Assembly: GCF_013386165.1 (NCBI RefSeq)
Contig: NZ_JACAOS010000003.1
Location: 288,287 to 352,286, forward strand
Source of the DNA: Pseudomonas gingeri
Lineage (GTDB): Bacteria > Pseudomonadota > Gammaproteobacteria > Pseudomonadales > Pseudomonadaceae
Length of the DNA: 64,000 nucleotides
Direction of reading: 5' to 3'
In this document: in pieces, positions 1 through 8,716 of the stretch
How positions within the stretch are numbered: position 1 is the stretch's first letter
Layout of the letters: every line of letters begins with the position of its first letter
Translations under genes and position numbers: made by a program
The notes under the pieces: model-generated
What the model was told of the DNA's origin: nothing
The model's input: only the letters and a program-made list of their open reading frames with translations
The model's database searches: none

Positions 1-769
1 GGGAGATCGATTGCTGCACCGGCTCGATACCGTATTCGGACAGCAGCATCACCGCCGCGCCTTGTTCCTCGGCAAAGGCCAGCAGACGCCCCACCTCACT
101 GTCGATAGCCCGCACCTCGTCGGCAATCGACGGATGATCGGGGCCCAGGCGTTGCAGGCTGTAGTCGAGATGGGGCAGGTAGATCAACTGCAGGTCGGGT
201 CGATCGAGCTGGAACTCGGCGATGGCGCAATCGACGATCCAGCGGCTCGACGCGATACCCGCTGCCGGCCCCCAGAAACTAGGAAAAGGAAAGGTGCCAA
301 TCTGCTGTTCGATACGCTCGTGCAACGATGCCGGTGCTGAATACAGGCCGAACATTTTGCGGCCATCGGCTGGATAGTGAGGGCGAGGAGTGATGGCGGC
401 ATCCACGTCCGCATACATGTTGTACCACCAGAACAACTGGCTGCAGCGAAAGCCGGGGAGCTGGCGCTTGAGCGTCTGCCAGACTTTTTCACCCTGGATC
501 AGTGCGTTGGGTTGCAGCCAGAAACGCACTTCGGCCTGATCGCGAAAATACCAGCCATTGCCCACGATACCGTGCTCCGACGGCGGCAGGCCGGTGAGGA
601 TCGAGGCCTGCACCGTAGAGGTGACGGCCGGGAACACCGGTTGCAGGCTGGCCATTTTTGCCGTTTTCAACAGGGCATTGATGTGGGGCGTCGCCGCACC
701 CAGCAGCGTCGGCGTGAGCCCTACCACGTTGATCAGAAACAGCGGTTGGCGTGAGTGATCAGAGGGCAT
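1..769 (-). CDS. eboF: EboF-like alkaline phosphatase/phosphodiesterase family protein (3' end outside window)
   Basis: About 256 N-terminal residues are visible; the gene runs off the left edge. The start at 769 overlaps the end of eboE by 11 bp. The read-through has the layout of the type I phosphodiesterase/nucleotide pyrophosphatase family: a first strand FLINVVGL, then PAVTSTVQASILTGLPPSEH, with T50 where the family nucleophile lies, then GIVGNGWYFRD and a later LPHLDYSLQRLGPDHP with a likely metal-ligand Asp and His. The expected metal-binding SDHG appears as SEYG, which is worth checking. In cyanobacterial ebo operons a gene of this family follows eboE, and the operon is tied to movement of secondary-metabolite precursors to the periplasm. 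The substrate is unknown. Confidence 0.85.
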   Translation of the reverse strand, partial: MPSDHSRQPLFLINVVGLTPTLLGAATPHINALLKTAKMASLQPVFPAVTSTVQASILTGLPPSEHGIVGNGWYFRDQAEVRFWLQPNALIQGEKVWQTLKRQLPGFRCSQLFWWYNMYADVDAAITPRPHYPADGRKMFGLYSAPASLHERIEQQIGTFPFPSFWGPAAGIASSRWIVDCAIAEFQLDRPDLQLIYLPHLDYSLQRLGPDHPSIADEVRAIDSEVGRLLAFAEEQGAAVMLLSEYGIEPVQQSIS

Positions 770-1991
770 CGGCGTACGTCTCCCGTGCTTGGGGGTGTAG
801 CAATTGCCGCTGCCGCAGTTGCTCTTCGACCCAACGCAGTTCCGCAGCGATTCCCTGGAGTTGGGCGTGCTCGGAAGTGGGCCGCAGTTGGGCGGGCAAG
901 ACGCCCCAACTGTAGGTCTCCACTTCCAGCACGGGACGAAAATCCCCATGCTCCGCCAGAAAGTCGAAGGTCTGCGCCAGGGCGATCTGACTGCCGCTGA
1001 GTTCGGGCAGCAGCAAATGTTCGCTGAACAGCGGAATGTGGAAGTGAATCCTCAGCTCGAGGTACTGCCCTTGGCTCCTTGCGCACTCGGCGAGGGCGGC
1101 GGGAAGGTCTGCCCAGGCCCGCAGCCGGTCCTGCGCATCGCGGGCTTTTACTTGATGCAGGTAGGTGGTTTCGGCAAAGTTGCTCAAGGTCTTGAGGACG
1201 TGTCCGCGTCGGTTGTCGTCTTGAGGGGGGAGGCGACAAATCAAGGCGTTGGACAATTGGATCTTGCCGACGGGTACCCGCGCCTGGCGCAGTCTGTCCA
1301 GCGACTGATAGCAGTCTTCGAACATCACGGCCTGGTGGCAGACATCGAAGCACAGCGCCAGATGTTCATGGTGCGGGTCGGTGGCTTGCCAGTGCTGGAA
1401 AAAGGCGATGGCCTGGTCGGTATTTTCCAGCACGCAGTCCGGCTCCATTTCCAGGCAGAGCACGATCTTCTTGCCGGTTTCCTCGTGCAGCCTGGCCAGG
1501 GACCGGGTCAGTTGACGCAACTGTCGCTCAGCGCCGTGCTGCAGCGCCGTACTCCAATGCGCGGCGTAGCCCAGCGGTACGCTGGAAATCACCGCCTGGG
1601 CACAGTCCGGCGGCAGTGCGTCCGCCAGCAGTTGCGCCAGTTGCAGGCTGTATTCAAGACGCTGCGGATCGGCCCAGTGAGGGCGATAGACCTCGGCTTT
1701 GACGGCGCCCCCATGGAACTGGCCGTAGGGGAAACCGTTGAGCGAGGTCAGGCGCAAGCCACTGCGTTGCAAGCACTCGAGAAACGCCTGGCGTGCCGTT
1801 GGCTGCTGTAATTGCGCTGCCGCCTTGGCGCTGATCCACAATCCGCTGTCCTGTTCGCTGAGCCCACGCAACTGGCGCACACCCTGGAAATGCGCCTCGA
1901 TCGAGGCGCACAAACCGGCCAACTCCGGGGTAGGGTGCACGTTGCTGCAATAGCCGATCTGGCTGGGCGTCCATTCCCTGACCTGGCTCAT
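759..1991 (-). CDS. eboE: EboE-like TIM-barrel metabolite traffic protein
   Basis: 410 aa from ATG at 1991, which overlaps the TatD stop (ATGA). A longer reading from 2036 would lie inside eboB and looks non-native (MAGELRPARPGTGGQ). It begins MSQVREWTPSQIGYCSNVHP and carries xylose-isomerase-type barrel signatures: CLEMEPDCV in the middle strand and LCFDVCHQAV shortly after, with acidic and His residues at strand ends that could hold a metal. No signal peptide. The family is conserved in bacterial ebo clusters; its reaction has not been established as far as I know. Cytoplasmic action is inferred. Confidence 0.88.
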   Translation of the reverse strand: MSQVREWTPSQIGYCSNVHPTPELAGLCASIEAHFQGVRQLRGLSEQDSGLWISAKAAAQLQQPTARQAFLECLQRSGLRLTSLNGFPYGQFHGGAVKAEVYRPHWADPQRLEYSLQLAQLLADALPPDCAQAVISSVPLGYAAHWSTALQHGAERQLRQLTRSLARLHEETGKKIVLCLEMEPDCVLENTDQAIAFFQHWQATDPHHEHLALCFDVCHQAVMFEDCYQSLDRLRQARVPVGKIQLSNALICRLPPQDDNRRGHVLKTLSNFAETTYLHQVKARDAQDRLRAWADLPAALAECARSQGQYLELRIHFHIPLFSEHLLLPELSGSQIALAQTFDFLAEHGDFRPVLEVETYSWGVLPAQLRPTSEHAQLQGIAAELRWVEEQLRQRQLLHPQARETYADAL

Positions 1992-2872
1992 TTGACCACC
2001 GGTTCCTGGCCGCGCAGGGCGGAGTTCTCCTGCCATTGTCGACGTTGATCGATGGGCAGCGGAGTGCTGACCTGCGTCTTGTCCAATTGCCCGCTCTGGG
2101 CAAAGAAATCCACGGGGTTGTGGAAGAGCACTTGTTCGACCTGCACTTCACTGAAGCCGGCTGCCAGCATCGCCTGGCCGGTTTTCGGCACCTTGAGCGG
2201 GTCGCTGATGCCCCAGTCGGCGGCGCTGTTGACCACCATCTTTTCGGTGCCGTACTGCTGGAGCAGAGCCACCATGCGCTGTTCCGACATTTTGGTATTG
2301 GGGTAGATGGAGTGGCCACGCCAGCAGTCGCTGTCCAACACCAACGGTAGCGTCAGTTCGTTGAGGTGGTCGATGATCACCAGATGTTCGGCAACCCCCA
2401 CTTCACGAATCACCGCCAGAGTGCGTTTGGTGCCGCCGATTTTGTCGCGGTGCGGAGTGTGTACCAGCACCGGCAAATTGAATTGCCTGGCCAGCTCCAG
2501 CTGAGCGGCGAGAAAGCGATCCTCCTCGGGCGTGATGTCGTCATAGCCGATTTCGCCGATCGCCACGACGCCGTCTTTCACCAGATAGCGCGGCAGAATT
2601 TCCAGCACCTCATTGGCCACTGACAAATCATTGGCCTCCTTGGGGTTGAGGCCGATGGTGCAGAAGTGATGGATGCCGAACATGCTGGCGCGAAAGCGTT
2701 CCCAGCCCAGCAGGGTGTCGAAGTAGTCGACGAAGCTGCCGACACTGGTCCTGGCCTGGCCCTGCCAGAAGGCTGGTTCGATCACTCCGGTAATGCCGGC
2801 GGCGGCCATGTTCTGGTAGTCATCGGTGGTGCGGCTGACCATATGAATATGCGGGTCGAAGTATTTGAGCAT
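1988..2872 (-). CDS. eboB: EboB, TatD-family metal-dependent hydrolase
   Basis: 294 aa. Metallo-hydrolase TIM barrel with the HxH motif at the N-terminus (FDPHIHMVSR, H8 and H10), AIGEIGYDD (bridging Glu), PVLVHTPHRDK (His), VIIDHLNE (His) and a late VNSAADWGISDP (Asp), so all usual TatD-type metal ligands are present. TatD proteins are deoxyribonucleases or amidohydrolase-like enzymes. In ebo operons the natural substrate is not known. It lies 36 bp after eboA and overlaps eboE by 4 bp, which implies co-translation. Confidence 0.9.
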   Translation of the reverse strand: MLKYFDPHIHMVSRTTDDYQNMAAAGITGVIEPAFWQGQARTSVGSFVDYFDTLLGWERFRASMFGIHHFCTIGLNPKEANDLSVANEVLEILPRYLVKDGVVAIGEIGYDDITPEEDRFLAAQLELARQFNLPVLVHTPHRDKIGGTKRTLAVIREVGVAEHLVIIDHLNELTLPLVLDSDCWRGHSIYPNTKMSEQRMVALLQQYGTEKMVVNSAADWGISDPLKVPKTGQAMLAAGFSEVQVEQVLFHNPVDFFAQSGQLDKTQVSTPLPIDQRRQWQENSALRGQEPVVK

Positions 2873-2908
2873 GGTGAATCCTCGTCAAAGGAAGGGAGCC
2901 GTTGAGCA

Positions 2909-3691
2909 TCAGGTCGGTGAGGGGCTGGTGTGTATGGGCAGGTGCGCACGCCATTCCGGCGGCAGGCGTTGCTGCTGATCCAGGCTGACCAGGCGCTGCT
3001 GTTGCGCCGGGCTGAGCAGATTGAAGGCGATCACCAGGGGTAACCCGGCGGACACCGTTCGTTCGGCCGCGAGCTGTTCGCCCAGCAGGTCGAGGGCCAG
3101 TTGGTTGAGCGTGACGCTGAGCCGTGGTGTCAGGCCGATCAGGCGTCGTATATCGAGGCCCATGCCCAGTGTCTTCAGCACCAGTTGGTGGAAAGCCTGT
3201 TCTGGATAGTGTTGAGACGGGTAAGGAGTGTCGAGGGCGAGGGCGGCAAACACTTGGCTGTTACTGGTACGCCCGGCTTGCAACGCCAGCGCAACGCAGA
3301 GGCCGTGGCTATCGAGCCAGTCCAGGGCTTTCAAGGTGGCGATCTTTTCCTGATCGTCGCCCCAGAGAAACAGCTGGCGTAGCAACGGCAGCTGCCCGGC
3401 GCTGGGCTGTTTCTCCACTACCTGAGCCAGCAGCAGCGCCCGCGCCAGCTGGATCTTGCTCCAGCCGGCGCAGCTGAACGGTGCATGCTCTTTGAGGCTG
3501 CGCTTGCATTGGCTGCTCAAGAGCGCCGCGGTATTGGCGTCCGGGTGCTGGGCAAGCCGCTCCTGTGCCTGTCGCCACCACTGCAGCTCGGCATTATCGA
3601 GTTGTTGGGTCATGGCCTGGCGTTGTTCGGCAAGGCAATCGTGGCGCATTTCGAGGGCCGTCGATGGCGGCGCAGTGACGTCCATTTTCAT
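2909..3691 (-). CDS. eboA: EboA-domain protein
   Basis: 260 aa from ATG at 3691, overlapping the eboC stop (ATGA); a second possible start is two codons downstream. The protein is alpha-helical throughout, Leu- and Gln-rich, with HEAT-like helix pairs (LPLLRQLFLWGDDQEKIATL, LALDTPYPSQHYPEQAFHQL). No catalytic motif or signal peptide is visible. The NPYPSxxxPExAFxQLVLK-like segment and the position between UbiA and TatD genes match EboA. The role is unknown; helical-repeat architecture suggests a scaffold or partner, which is inference. Confidence 0.82.
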   Translation of the reverse strand: MKMDVTAPPSTALEMRHDCLAEQRQAMTQQLDNAELQWWRQAQERLAQHPDANTAALLSSQCKRSLKEHAPFSCAGWSKIQLARALLLAQVVEKQPSAGQLPLLRQLFLWGDDQEKIATLKALDWLDSHGLCVALALQAGRTSNSQVFAALALDTPYPSQHYPEQAFHQLVLKTLGMGLDIRRLIGLTPRLSVTLNQLALDLLGEQLAAERTVSAGLPLVIAFNLLSPAQQQRLVSLDQQQRLPPEWRAHLPIHTSPSPT

Positions 3692-4578
3692 GTGGGTTTG
3701 ATCCAGCGCTGAAAGTGTGGGAGCAGGAAAAACACCAGAACACACAACAGGCTGCCCAAGGGCTGATTGGCCACGGCCATCACCAGGGCATCGAATAAGG
3801 GCAGGGCTGCCAGGCCGGCACCGATGAAGGCCCGGACCTGCCGTTGCCGCGGGTTGGCCAGGTTGTGCCAGTAGTGCCAGCCCAGCCAACCCAGCCAGAG
3901 CAGCAGCACCGGCCAAAACCAGAGGCTGTTGGAATAGATCGCCAGGGCCAGCGGGCTCAGCATCAGGATCAAGGGGAGGCGGTTGAGCAATTGGTTACGG
4001 TGTTCCTGGCGGGCCAGGTAGGTCAGGCCGCTGATGTAGACGCCCAGTAAAATGGCGCAGAGCCAGATCGGCTCCGCAGGTACCGCCAGGCTGGCCGCCG
4101 CCGTCAGGTAGAGCGCCGAGCGGCAGGCGCCCATCAACCAGACGCTGTGAGCGTATTTCTTGTGCAGCAGGTTGTAGCCGAGGATGCAGCCCACCAGCAG
4201 GATGACGCTGCCCAGCAGCCAATGCGGCTGATCGATCAACCTGCTCAGGCCCAGCGCCGAGGCCGCGGCCAGTATCAGTAGCAGCACAGTGGCGAGGCGC
4301 ACTTGTTGTCGGCTGACCAAGCCCAGGGTGATAGGCCGCGGGTTATCGTGTTGTTGGTCCCAATCGGCATCCAGCAGATCGTTCAACAACATGCCGGCCA
4401 GGTACAGCAACGACAGTGTGGCCAACAGCAGGATCCACACCAGCGACGACGGCGGCGCCAGGGCCCCGGCGCTGCTGGCCAGCAGGGCGGCGGCCAGGGT
4501 GTTGGTCCACACCGTGGGCAGGTTGGAGACTCGGCCCAGGGTCATCCAGGTTTTCAGGCTCTGAGGGGTCTGGCTCAT
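3688..4578 (-). CDS. eboC: EboC, UbiA-like membrane prenyltransferase family protein
   Basis: 296 aa with about eight to nine hydrophobic segments. The first Asp-rich motif of UbiA enzymes is present (LLNDLLDADWDQQHDNPRP), which in the family binds the Mg-prenyl diphosphate. The second loop has YLARQEHRNQ in place of the usual DxxxD, so the second Asp motif looks degenerate. Inner-membrane protein. It overlaps eboD and eboA by 4 bp each. In the ebo model it is the membrane component that could attach or carry a prenylated precursor; this is inference. Confidence 0.9.
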   Translation of the reverse strand: MSQTPQSLKTWMTLGRVSNLPTVWTNTLAAALLASSAGALAPPSSLVWILLLATLSLLYLAGMLLNDLLDADWDQQHDNPRPITLGLVSRQQVRLATVLLLILAAASALGLSRLIDQPHWLLGSVILLVGCILGYNLLHKKYAHSVWLMGACRSALYLTAAASLAVPAEPIWLCAILLGVYISGLTYLARQEHRNQLLNRLPLILMLSPLALAIYSNSLWFWPVLLLWLGWLGWHYWHNLANPRQRQVRAFIGAGLAALPLFDALVMAVANQPLGSLLCVLVFFLLPHFQRWIKPT

Positions 4579-6452
4579 TGCGCGAAGCCCTCGTTCAGGG
4601 TGAGTGCCGGAACGCTGCGGGTGGACAGCCGCTGCAGCGCCTGCTCCATCCGCGTGTCATCGATTTCATGCAGGTCTACCGACTCGCCGATCCGGCTGAG
4701 CATGGGGATGGAGAGTTGCCCGCCCAAGTGCTGGCGGAACTCCTCCAGCCCGAGCAACACCTGCGAGCGCCCTTGTGCATCTTTCAAGGTCAGTTCCGCC
4801 GGGCACAGGTTGAAGCCGAGTTTCAGCAGCAGGCACAGAACTCGCTCAGTGTCCGTATCACTCAACAGCCCCAGGGCATTGGCATAGAGGCCATCCAGGG
4901 CCATACCCACCGCTACGGCTTCACCATGGCGCAGTCGGTGATGACTGAGATTTTCCAGTTTGTGCGCGGCCCAGTGCCCGTAATCCAGTGGCCGTCCGTT
5001 ACCGCGTTCGAAAGGGTCGCCGGCACCGGTGATGTGCGCCAGATGCAATTCGGCGCAGCGGCGAATGGCATAGCGGCTGGCCGGGTGATCGAAACGGGCG
5101 AGGGCGTCGGCCTGTTGCTCCATCCATTGAAAGAATGCCCGGTCCTTGATCAACGCCACCTTGACCGCCTCGGCCAACCCGGCGATTTGGTCTCTACGGG
5201 TCAGGCTGGTCAGCAGTTGGAAGTCATTGATCACCGCAGTGGCGGGGTAGAAGGCCCCCAGCAGGTTCTTTTGGCCGAACGCATTGATGCCGTTTTTTAC
5301 ACCGATACCCGCGTCGTTCTGGGCCAGTACCGTGCTCGGAACGCGGATCAGGCGAATGCCGCGGTGGAAGGTGGCGCAGGCGTAGCCCACCGAATCCAGC
5401 AAAGCCCCGCCTCCCAGGGCCAGGACATAGCAATGCCGGTCCAGTTGATGGTGCAGCATGTCGGTGTACAACTGCTGCAACACCTGTGAGTCTTTGCTCA
5501 GTTCACCGGCCGGAACCGCAATGGGCGCAGCCTGCAAATGCAGATCCGTAGCATGGGCGGCAAAGTAGGTAGTGATCTGTTCCAACAAGTGTGGGGCACA
5601 TTGCAACAGTTGTTCATCGGCGAACACCAGCACAGTCACCGGACCTCTTTGTTGGGTGGTGAGCTGACGGTGCAGGCAAGGATTCAGCGGATCGAACAGG
5701 TGATCGGTAAACACCACCGGGTAGTCGTAGCTGACCTCGAAACGCCCGTGTAGCGGTTGCTCCGTGCCGTGCCTGCGCAAGGTCTTGAACAGGATGTTGC
5801 CGGCGATAAACAACCCGGGCAGCACCATGCTGGCGAGGATGGTCACCAGCAGCGCATTCTCCTCGACGAGGAAGGTGCCGATGGCGCTATAGGCCAGTGC
5901 CAGGCCGGCATTGGCCAGAGTCGTGACCAGTACGAAGGCGCGCAGCGGATAACGTTGCATGCCGGCGGCCACCACCGAGGTTTCTGCCAATACCGGCACG
6001 CCGCGCAGGCAGATCAACGACAGCGTGCTCAGCCGATACGCCAGCAGCCCCGGCTGACGCTGATGCAGGCCGAGGCGGCCCGACAGCAGGCGCAAATAAC
6101 CGGCCCCCAGCGCATAACCCAATCCGGCCCCCAGGCACAGGCCGATGAAAATCACCAGGTAACCGCCGAGACTGCCAAGCATGGCCACGGCCAGCAGCGC
6201 TACCAGGCTTGAAGGCACCGGCAGCACCACGTCCAGCGTCAGCAGGGCGATCAGTAGCAATGCGAGATTGAGTGTCTGGGTAGGCGTCGAAGGCAGGTAC
6301 AGGTTGAGATGAATCAGGACGTCCTGGATCTGTTGTTCGAACAACAGAAAACTGGCGACCACCAGGCCTGAGAAGCAAAATAATGACAGCCAAAAATGTT
6401 CGGCTGGCCCTCTTGGCGAGAACGCACGATACCACCGGCTGCGTTTCATCAA
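4575..6452 (-). CDS. eboD: EboD: VTT/DedA membrane domain fused to sugar phosphate cyclase (3-dehydroquinate synthase-like)
   Basis: 625 aa, first gene of the operon; the start could be either of the paired Met codons (6452 or 6449). Residues about 25-215 are a multi-helix membrane domain of the VTT/DedA (SNARE-associated) type with LPVPSSLVALLAVAMLGSLG. Residues about 235-620 are a dehydroquinate synthase fold: NAD-binding ALGGGALLDSVGYACATFHR, metal ligand Glu in GLAEAVKVALIKD, and His ligands in DYGHWAAHKLE and RHGEAVAVGM. The family includes 2-epi-5-epi-valiolone synthases, and stand-alone EboD proteins are placed there. Fusion to a membrane domain would tether cyclisation to the membrane next to EboC. 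Confidence 0.88.
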   Translation of the reverse strand: MMKRSRWYRAFSPRGPAEHFWLSLFCFSGLVVASFLLFEQQIQDVLIHLNLYLPSTPTQTLNLALLLIALLTLDVVLPVPSSLVALLAVAMLGSLGGYLVIFIGLCLGAGLGYALGAGYLRLLSGRLGLHQRQPGLLAYRLSTLSLICLRGVPVLAETSVVAAGMQRYPLRAFVLVTTLANAGLALAYSAIGTFLVEENALLVTILASMVLPGLFIAGNILFKTLRRHGTEQPLHGRFEVSYDYPVVFTDHLFDPLNPCLHRQLTTQQRGPVTVLVFADEQLLQCAPHLLEQITTYFAAHATDLHLQAAPIAVPAGELSKDSQVLQQLYTDMLHHQLDRHCYVLALGGGALLDSVGYACATFHRGIRLIRVPSTVLAQNDAGIGVKNGINAFGQKNLLGAFYPATAVINDFQLLTSLTRRDQIAGLAEAVKVALIKDRAFFQWMEQQADALARFDHPASRYAIRRCAELHLAHITGAGDPFERGNGRPLDYGHWAAHKLENLSHHRLRHGEAVAVGMALDGLYANALGLLSDTDTERVLCLLLKLGFNLCPAELTLKDAQGRSQVLLGLEEFRQHLGGQLSIPMLSRIGESVDLHEIDDTRMEQALQRLSTRSVPALTLNEGFAQ

Positions 6453-7378
6453 GCATCCCTCTTGATTGTGATGACAGAGTTCCGTTTCAGTAATTAAAGG
6501 CAGCGTTTTATGTGTTTTAGAGGAATGACTCTCCCGCCAGCAGGGCTGGTTTTATACGCGGCTGATGAGGTTTGCAGAGATAGTCATGAACTTAGACGGT
6601 TGTGGTTTTTTTGCAAGCCGTGCGGGCTGGCAGCGTTTGAATAAGCGGCTGTGACGCAGCGTTACAGTCGTTGGGGTGGGTGTTTTTATTGACGTCATGT
6701 TTAATGATTACAGTGGGTTGGATGGTTTTTGTGAGACGTCGGCTTCACCCTGGAGTGAGTGATATTCAATGATTTGGCGGCAATTATAAGTAGCAGGTTA
6801 ATGGTGAGGTGGCTATGTGATATCGGTATTTGTTATTTGGGTTATTGCTGTTGGCTATAAGCAGTTTGATAGTTGACTAAAATACTCGGCAATCTTGTGT
6901 CTGAGTTGAATAAAGATTGAATGAGCAATTAAGTAAAAGGGCGCAGCTGTTCGATCTGGCAATGGCCCGGAGGGCGGTCGCAGGTAAACCCTGTGGGCGC
7001 AAGCGTCTGGATTACCGTGCCACCGACCGATCCAAACGTTAGGAATTATCCGATGCATGATGGGAATAAGGCCTACATCGGTAGCGATACGGTTCAGTAC
7101 AATGGCCCGGTCCGGCGAGCGACCTGGTACCGCAGCGGTATATCGCCGGATCAAACCGATGCCCCACACGAACAGCGTTCATGCAGAGACAGCGCTCATC
7201 CGGAGACTGTGCTTTTACAGAGATTTTGCTCAAACAGATATTGCACTCAGGGCCCGACTCACTCGTCCCCCTAATTCACCAAAGCCCACTTATCCAACTC
7301 CCAACATTCGATTTGTCGGGGCGGCCCGGCCTTGTCCAGAACATCGTCAGACAACAATAATTACCGAGGTTTATTCAT
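6453..7378. other. Long AT-rich intergenic region between eboD and gltS
   Basis: 926 bp without an intact gene. The first 450 bp are clearly AT-richer than the flanks and must hold the ebo operon promoter. From about 6939 to 7190 the DNA reads as a decayed chitin-binding domain (separate entry). The last part is the gltS leader, with GAGG 9 bp before the gltS ATG. I see no tRNA, terminator with a clear U tract or IS end. Confidence 0.6.
6939..7190 (+). pseudogene. Remnant of a C-terminal chitin-binding (CBM5/12-like) domain
   Basis: One frame, with no Met start and an upstream in-frame stop at 6930, reads PPTDPNVRNYPMHDG, then AYIGSDTVQYNGPVRRATWY and RSGISPDQTDAP. This matches the spacing of the small aromatic-rich chitin-binding module found at the C-terminus of chitinases and GbpA-like lytic polysaccharide monooxygenases (typically DPNAxxYPAWxxxxxYxxGDxVxYNGxxYxAxWWxxGxxP). 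Two of the usual binding aromatics are replaced (WW to WY, YxA to VRRA), and the reading beyond residue 85 degenerates. Recognition is by eye only. Confidence 0.4.
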
Positions 7379-8593
7379 ATGGTTCAACTCGATTTCTACG
7401 GCACACTGGTAGCCGCTTCCCTGGTACTTTTGCTGGGGCGCGCACTTTGCACCCGGGTGGGTTTCCTGCGCACCTACAACATTCCCGAGCCTGTTGCCGG
7501 TGGCCTGGTGGTCGCCCTGGTCCTGCTGGCCCTGCGGGTATTCGCCGATTTCAAGGTGGGCTTCGACACCTCCCTGCAAACCCCGCTGATGCTGGCTTTC
7601 TTCGCAACCATTGGTCTGAACGCCGACTTCGCCAGCCTGAAGAAAGGCGGGCGAGTGCTGTGCATTTTCCTGCTGGTGGTCCTCGGGCTGCTGGTGGTGC
7701 AGAACGGCCTGGGTGTGTCCCTGGCCGCCGCGCTGGGTCTTGACCCGCTGATGGGGCTGCTGGCCGGTTCCATCACCCTGTCGGGCGGTCACGGTACTGG
7801 CGCGGCCTGGAGCTCGGTATTCAGCGATCAGTATGGCGTGGCCTCGGCTTCCGAACTGGCCATGGCCTCGGCGACCTTCGGCCTGGTGCTCGGTGGCCTG
7901 ATCGGCGGGCCTGTGGCCAAACTGCTGCTCAAGCGCGTCAATACCCCAGGGTTGAGCGGCGACGTACCGAACATCCCAAAGGGCTTCGAGCAGCCGAACC
8001 AGGAGCGCATGATCACCCCGGGTTCGTTTATCGAGACCCTGGCGCTGATCGCCATCAGCCTGCTGGGCGGCACCTTCCTGGGTGACCTGATCAAAGGCAC
8101 CGCGTTCGAATTGCCGACCTTTGTCTGCGTGCTGTTTGTTGGTGTGTTGTTGCGTAACGGCCTGTCGGCCCTGGGCTGGCACAAGGTGTTCGAGCATGAG
8201 GTGTCGGTGCTGGGTAATGTCAGCCTGTCACTGTTCCTGGCGATTGCCCTGATGTCGCTCAAGTTGTGGGACCTGGCGGCCCTGGCGCTGCCGATCTTTA
8301 TTCTGCTGACGGCCCAGGCGGTGCTGATGGCGCTGTTCGCGATCTTCGTCACCTTCCGGGTGATGGGGCGTAACTATGACGCCGTGGTGCTGGCCACCGG
8401 ACATTGTGGTTTCGGCTTGGGGGCGACACCGACGGCGATTGCCAATATGCAGGCGGTGACCCAGCGTTTCGGCCCGTCGCAGATCGCCTTCCTGGTGGTG
8501 CCGATGGTGGGCGCGTTCTTTATCGATATCGCCAATGCCATCGTCATCAAGCTGTACCTGGCGCTGCCGTTCCTCGGCGGTGTGGCCGGATGA
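7379..8593 (+). CDS. gltS: Sodium/glutamate symporter GltS
   Basis: 404 aa, close to the family's about 400. Start at 7379 has a GAGG site 9 bp upstream. The two pore-loop signatures of GltS are present: SITLSGGHGTGAAWSSVF in the first half and LATGHCGFGLGATPTAIANM in the second, within about ten membrane helices arranged as an inverted repeat. It imports glutamate with sodium across the inner membrane. It stands alone, with a LysR gene converging from the right. A short hairpin (CTCGC/GCGAG, 8613-8629) follows the stop but lacks a T tract. Confidence 0.96.
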   Translation: MVQLDFYGTLVAASLVLLLGRALCTRVGFLRTYNIPEPVAGGLVVALVLLALRVFADFKVGFDTSLQTPLMLAFFATIGLNADFASLKKGGRVLCIFLLVVLGLLVVQNGLGVSLAAALGLDPLMGLLAGSITLSGGHGTGAAWSSVFSDQYGVASASELAMASATFGLVLGGLIGGPVAKLLLKRVNTPGLSGDVPNIPKGFEQPNQERMITPGSFIETLALIAISLLGGTFLGDLIKGTAFELPTFVCVLFVGVLLRNGLSALGWHKVFEHEVSVLGNVSLSLFLAIALMSLKLWDLAALALPIFILLTAQAVLMALFAIFVTFRVMGRNYDAVVLATGHCGFGLGATPTAIANMQAVTQRFGPSQIAFLVVPMVGAFFIDIANAIVIKLYLALPFLGGVAG

Positions 8594-8716
8594 CCGGGAC
8601 AGGGTGGGCGTCCTCGCGAAAAAGGCGAGAACCCGATGCTTGTATGAGGGAAGGGTCATAAATGACCGGGTTTGAGTGTTACTGATCGTTATCGTGGGAC
8701 CCAAGCCCCCCGGACT

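Noticed and set aside
6993..7274. Intact 93-aa gene
   Set aside because: The frame has no ribosome site and its matching part begins upstream of the GTG; it is better read as a fragment of a decayed domain.
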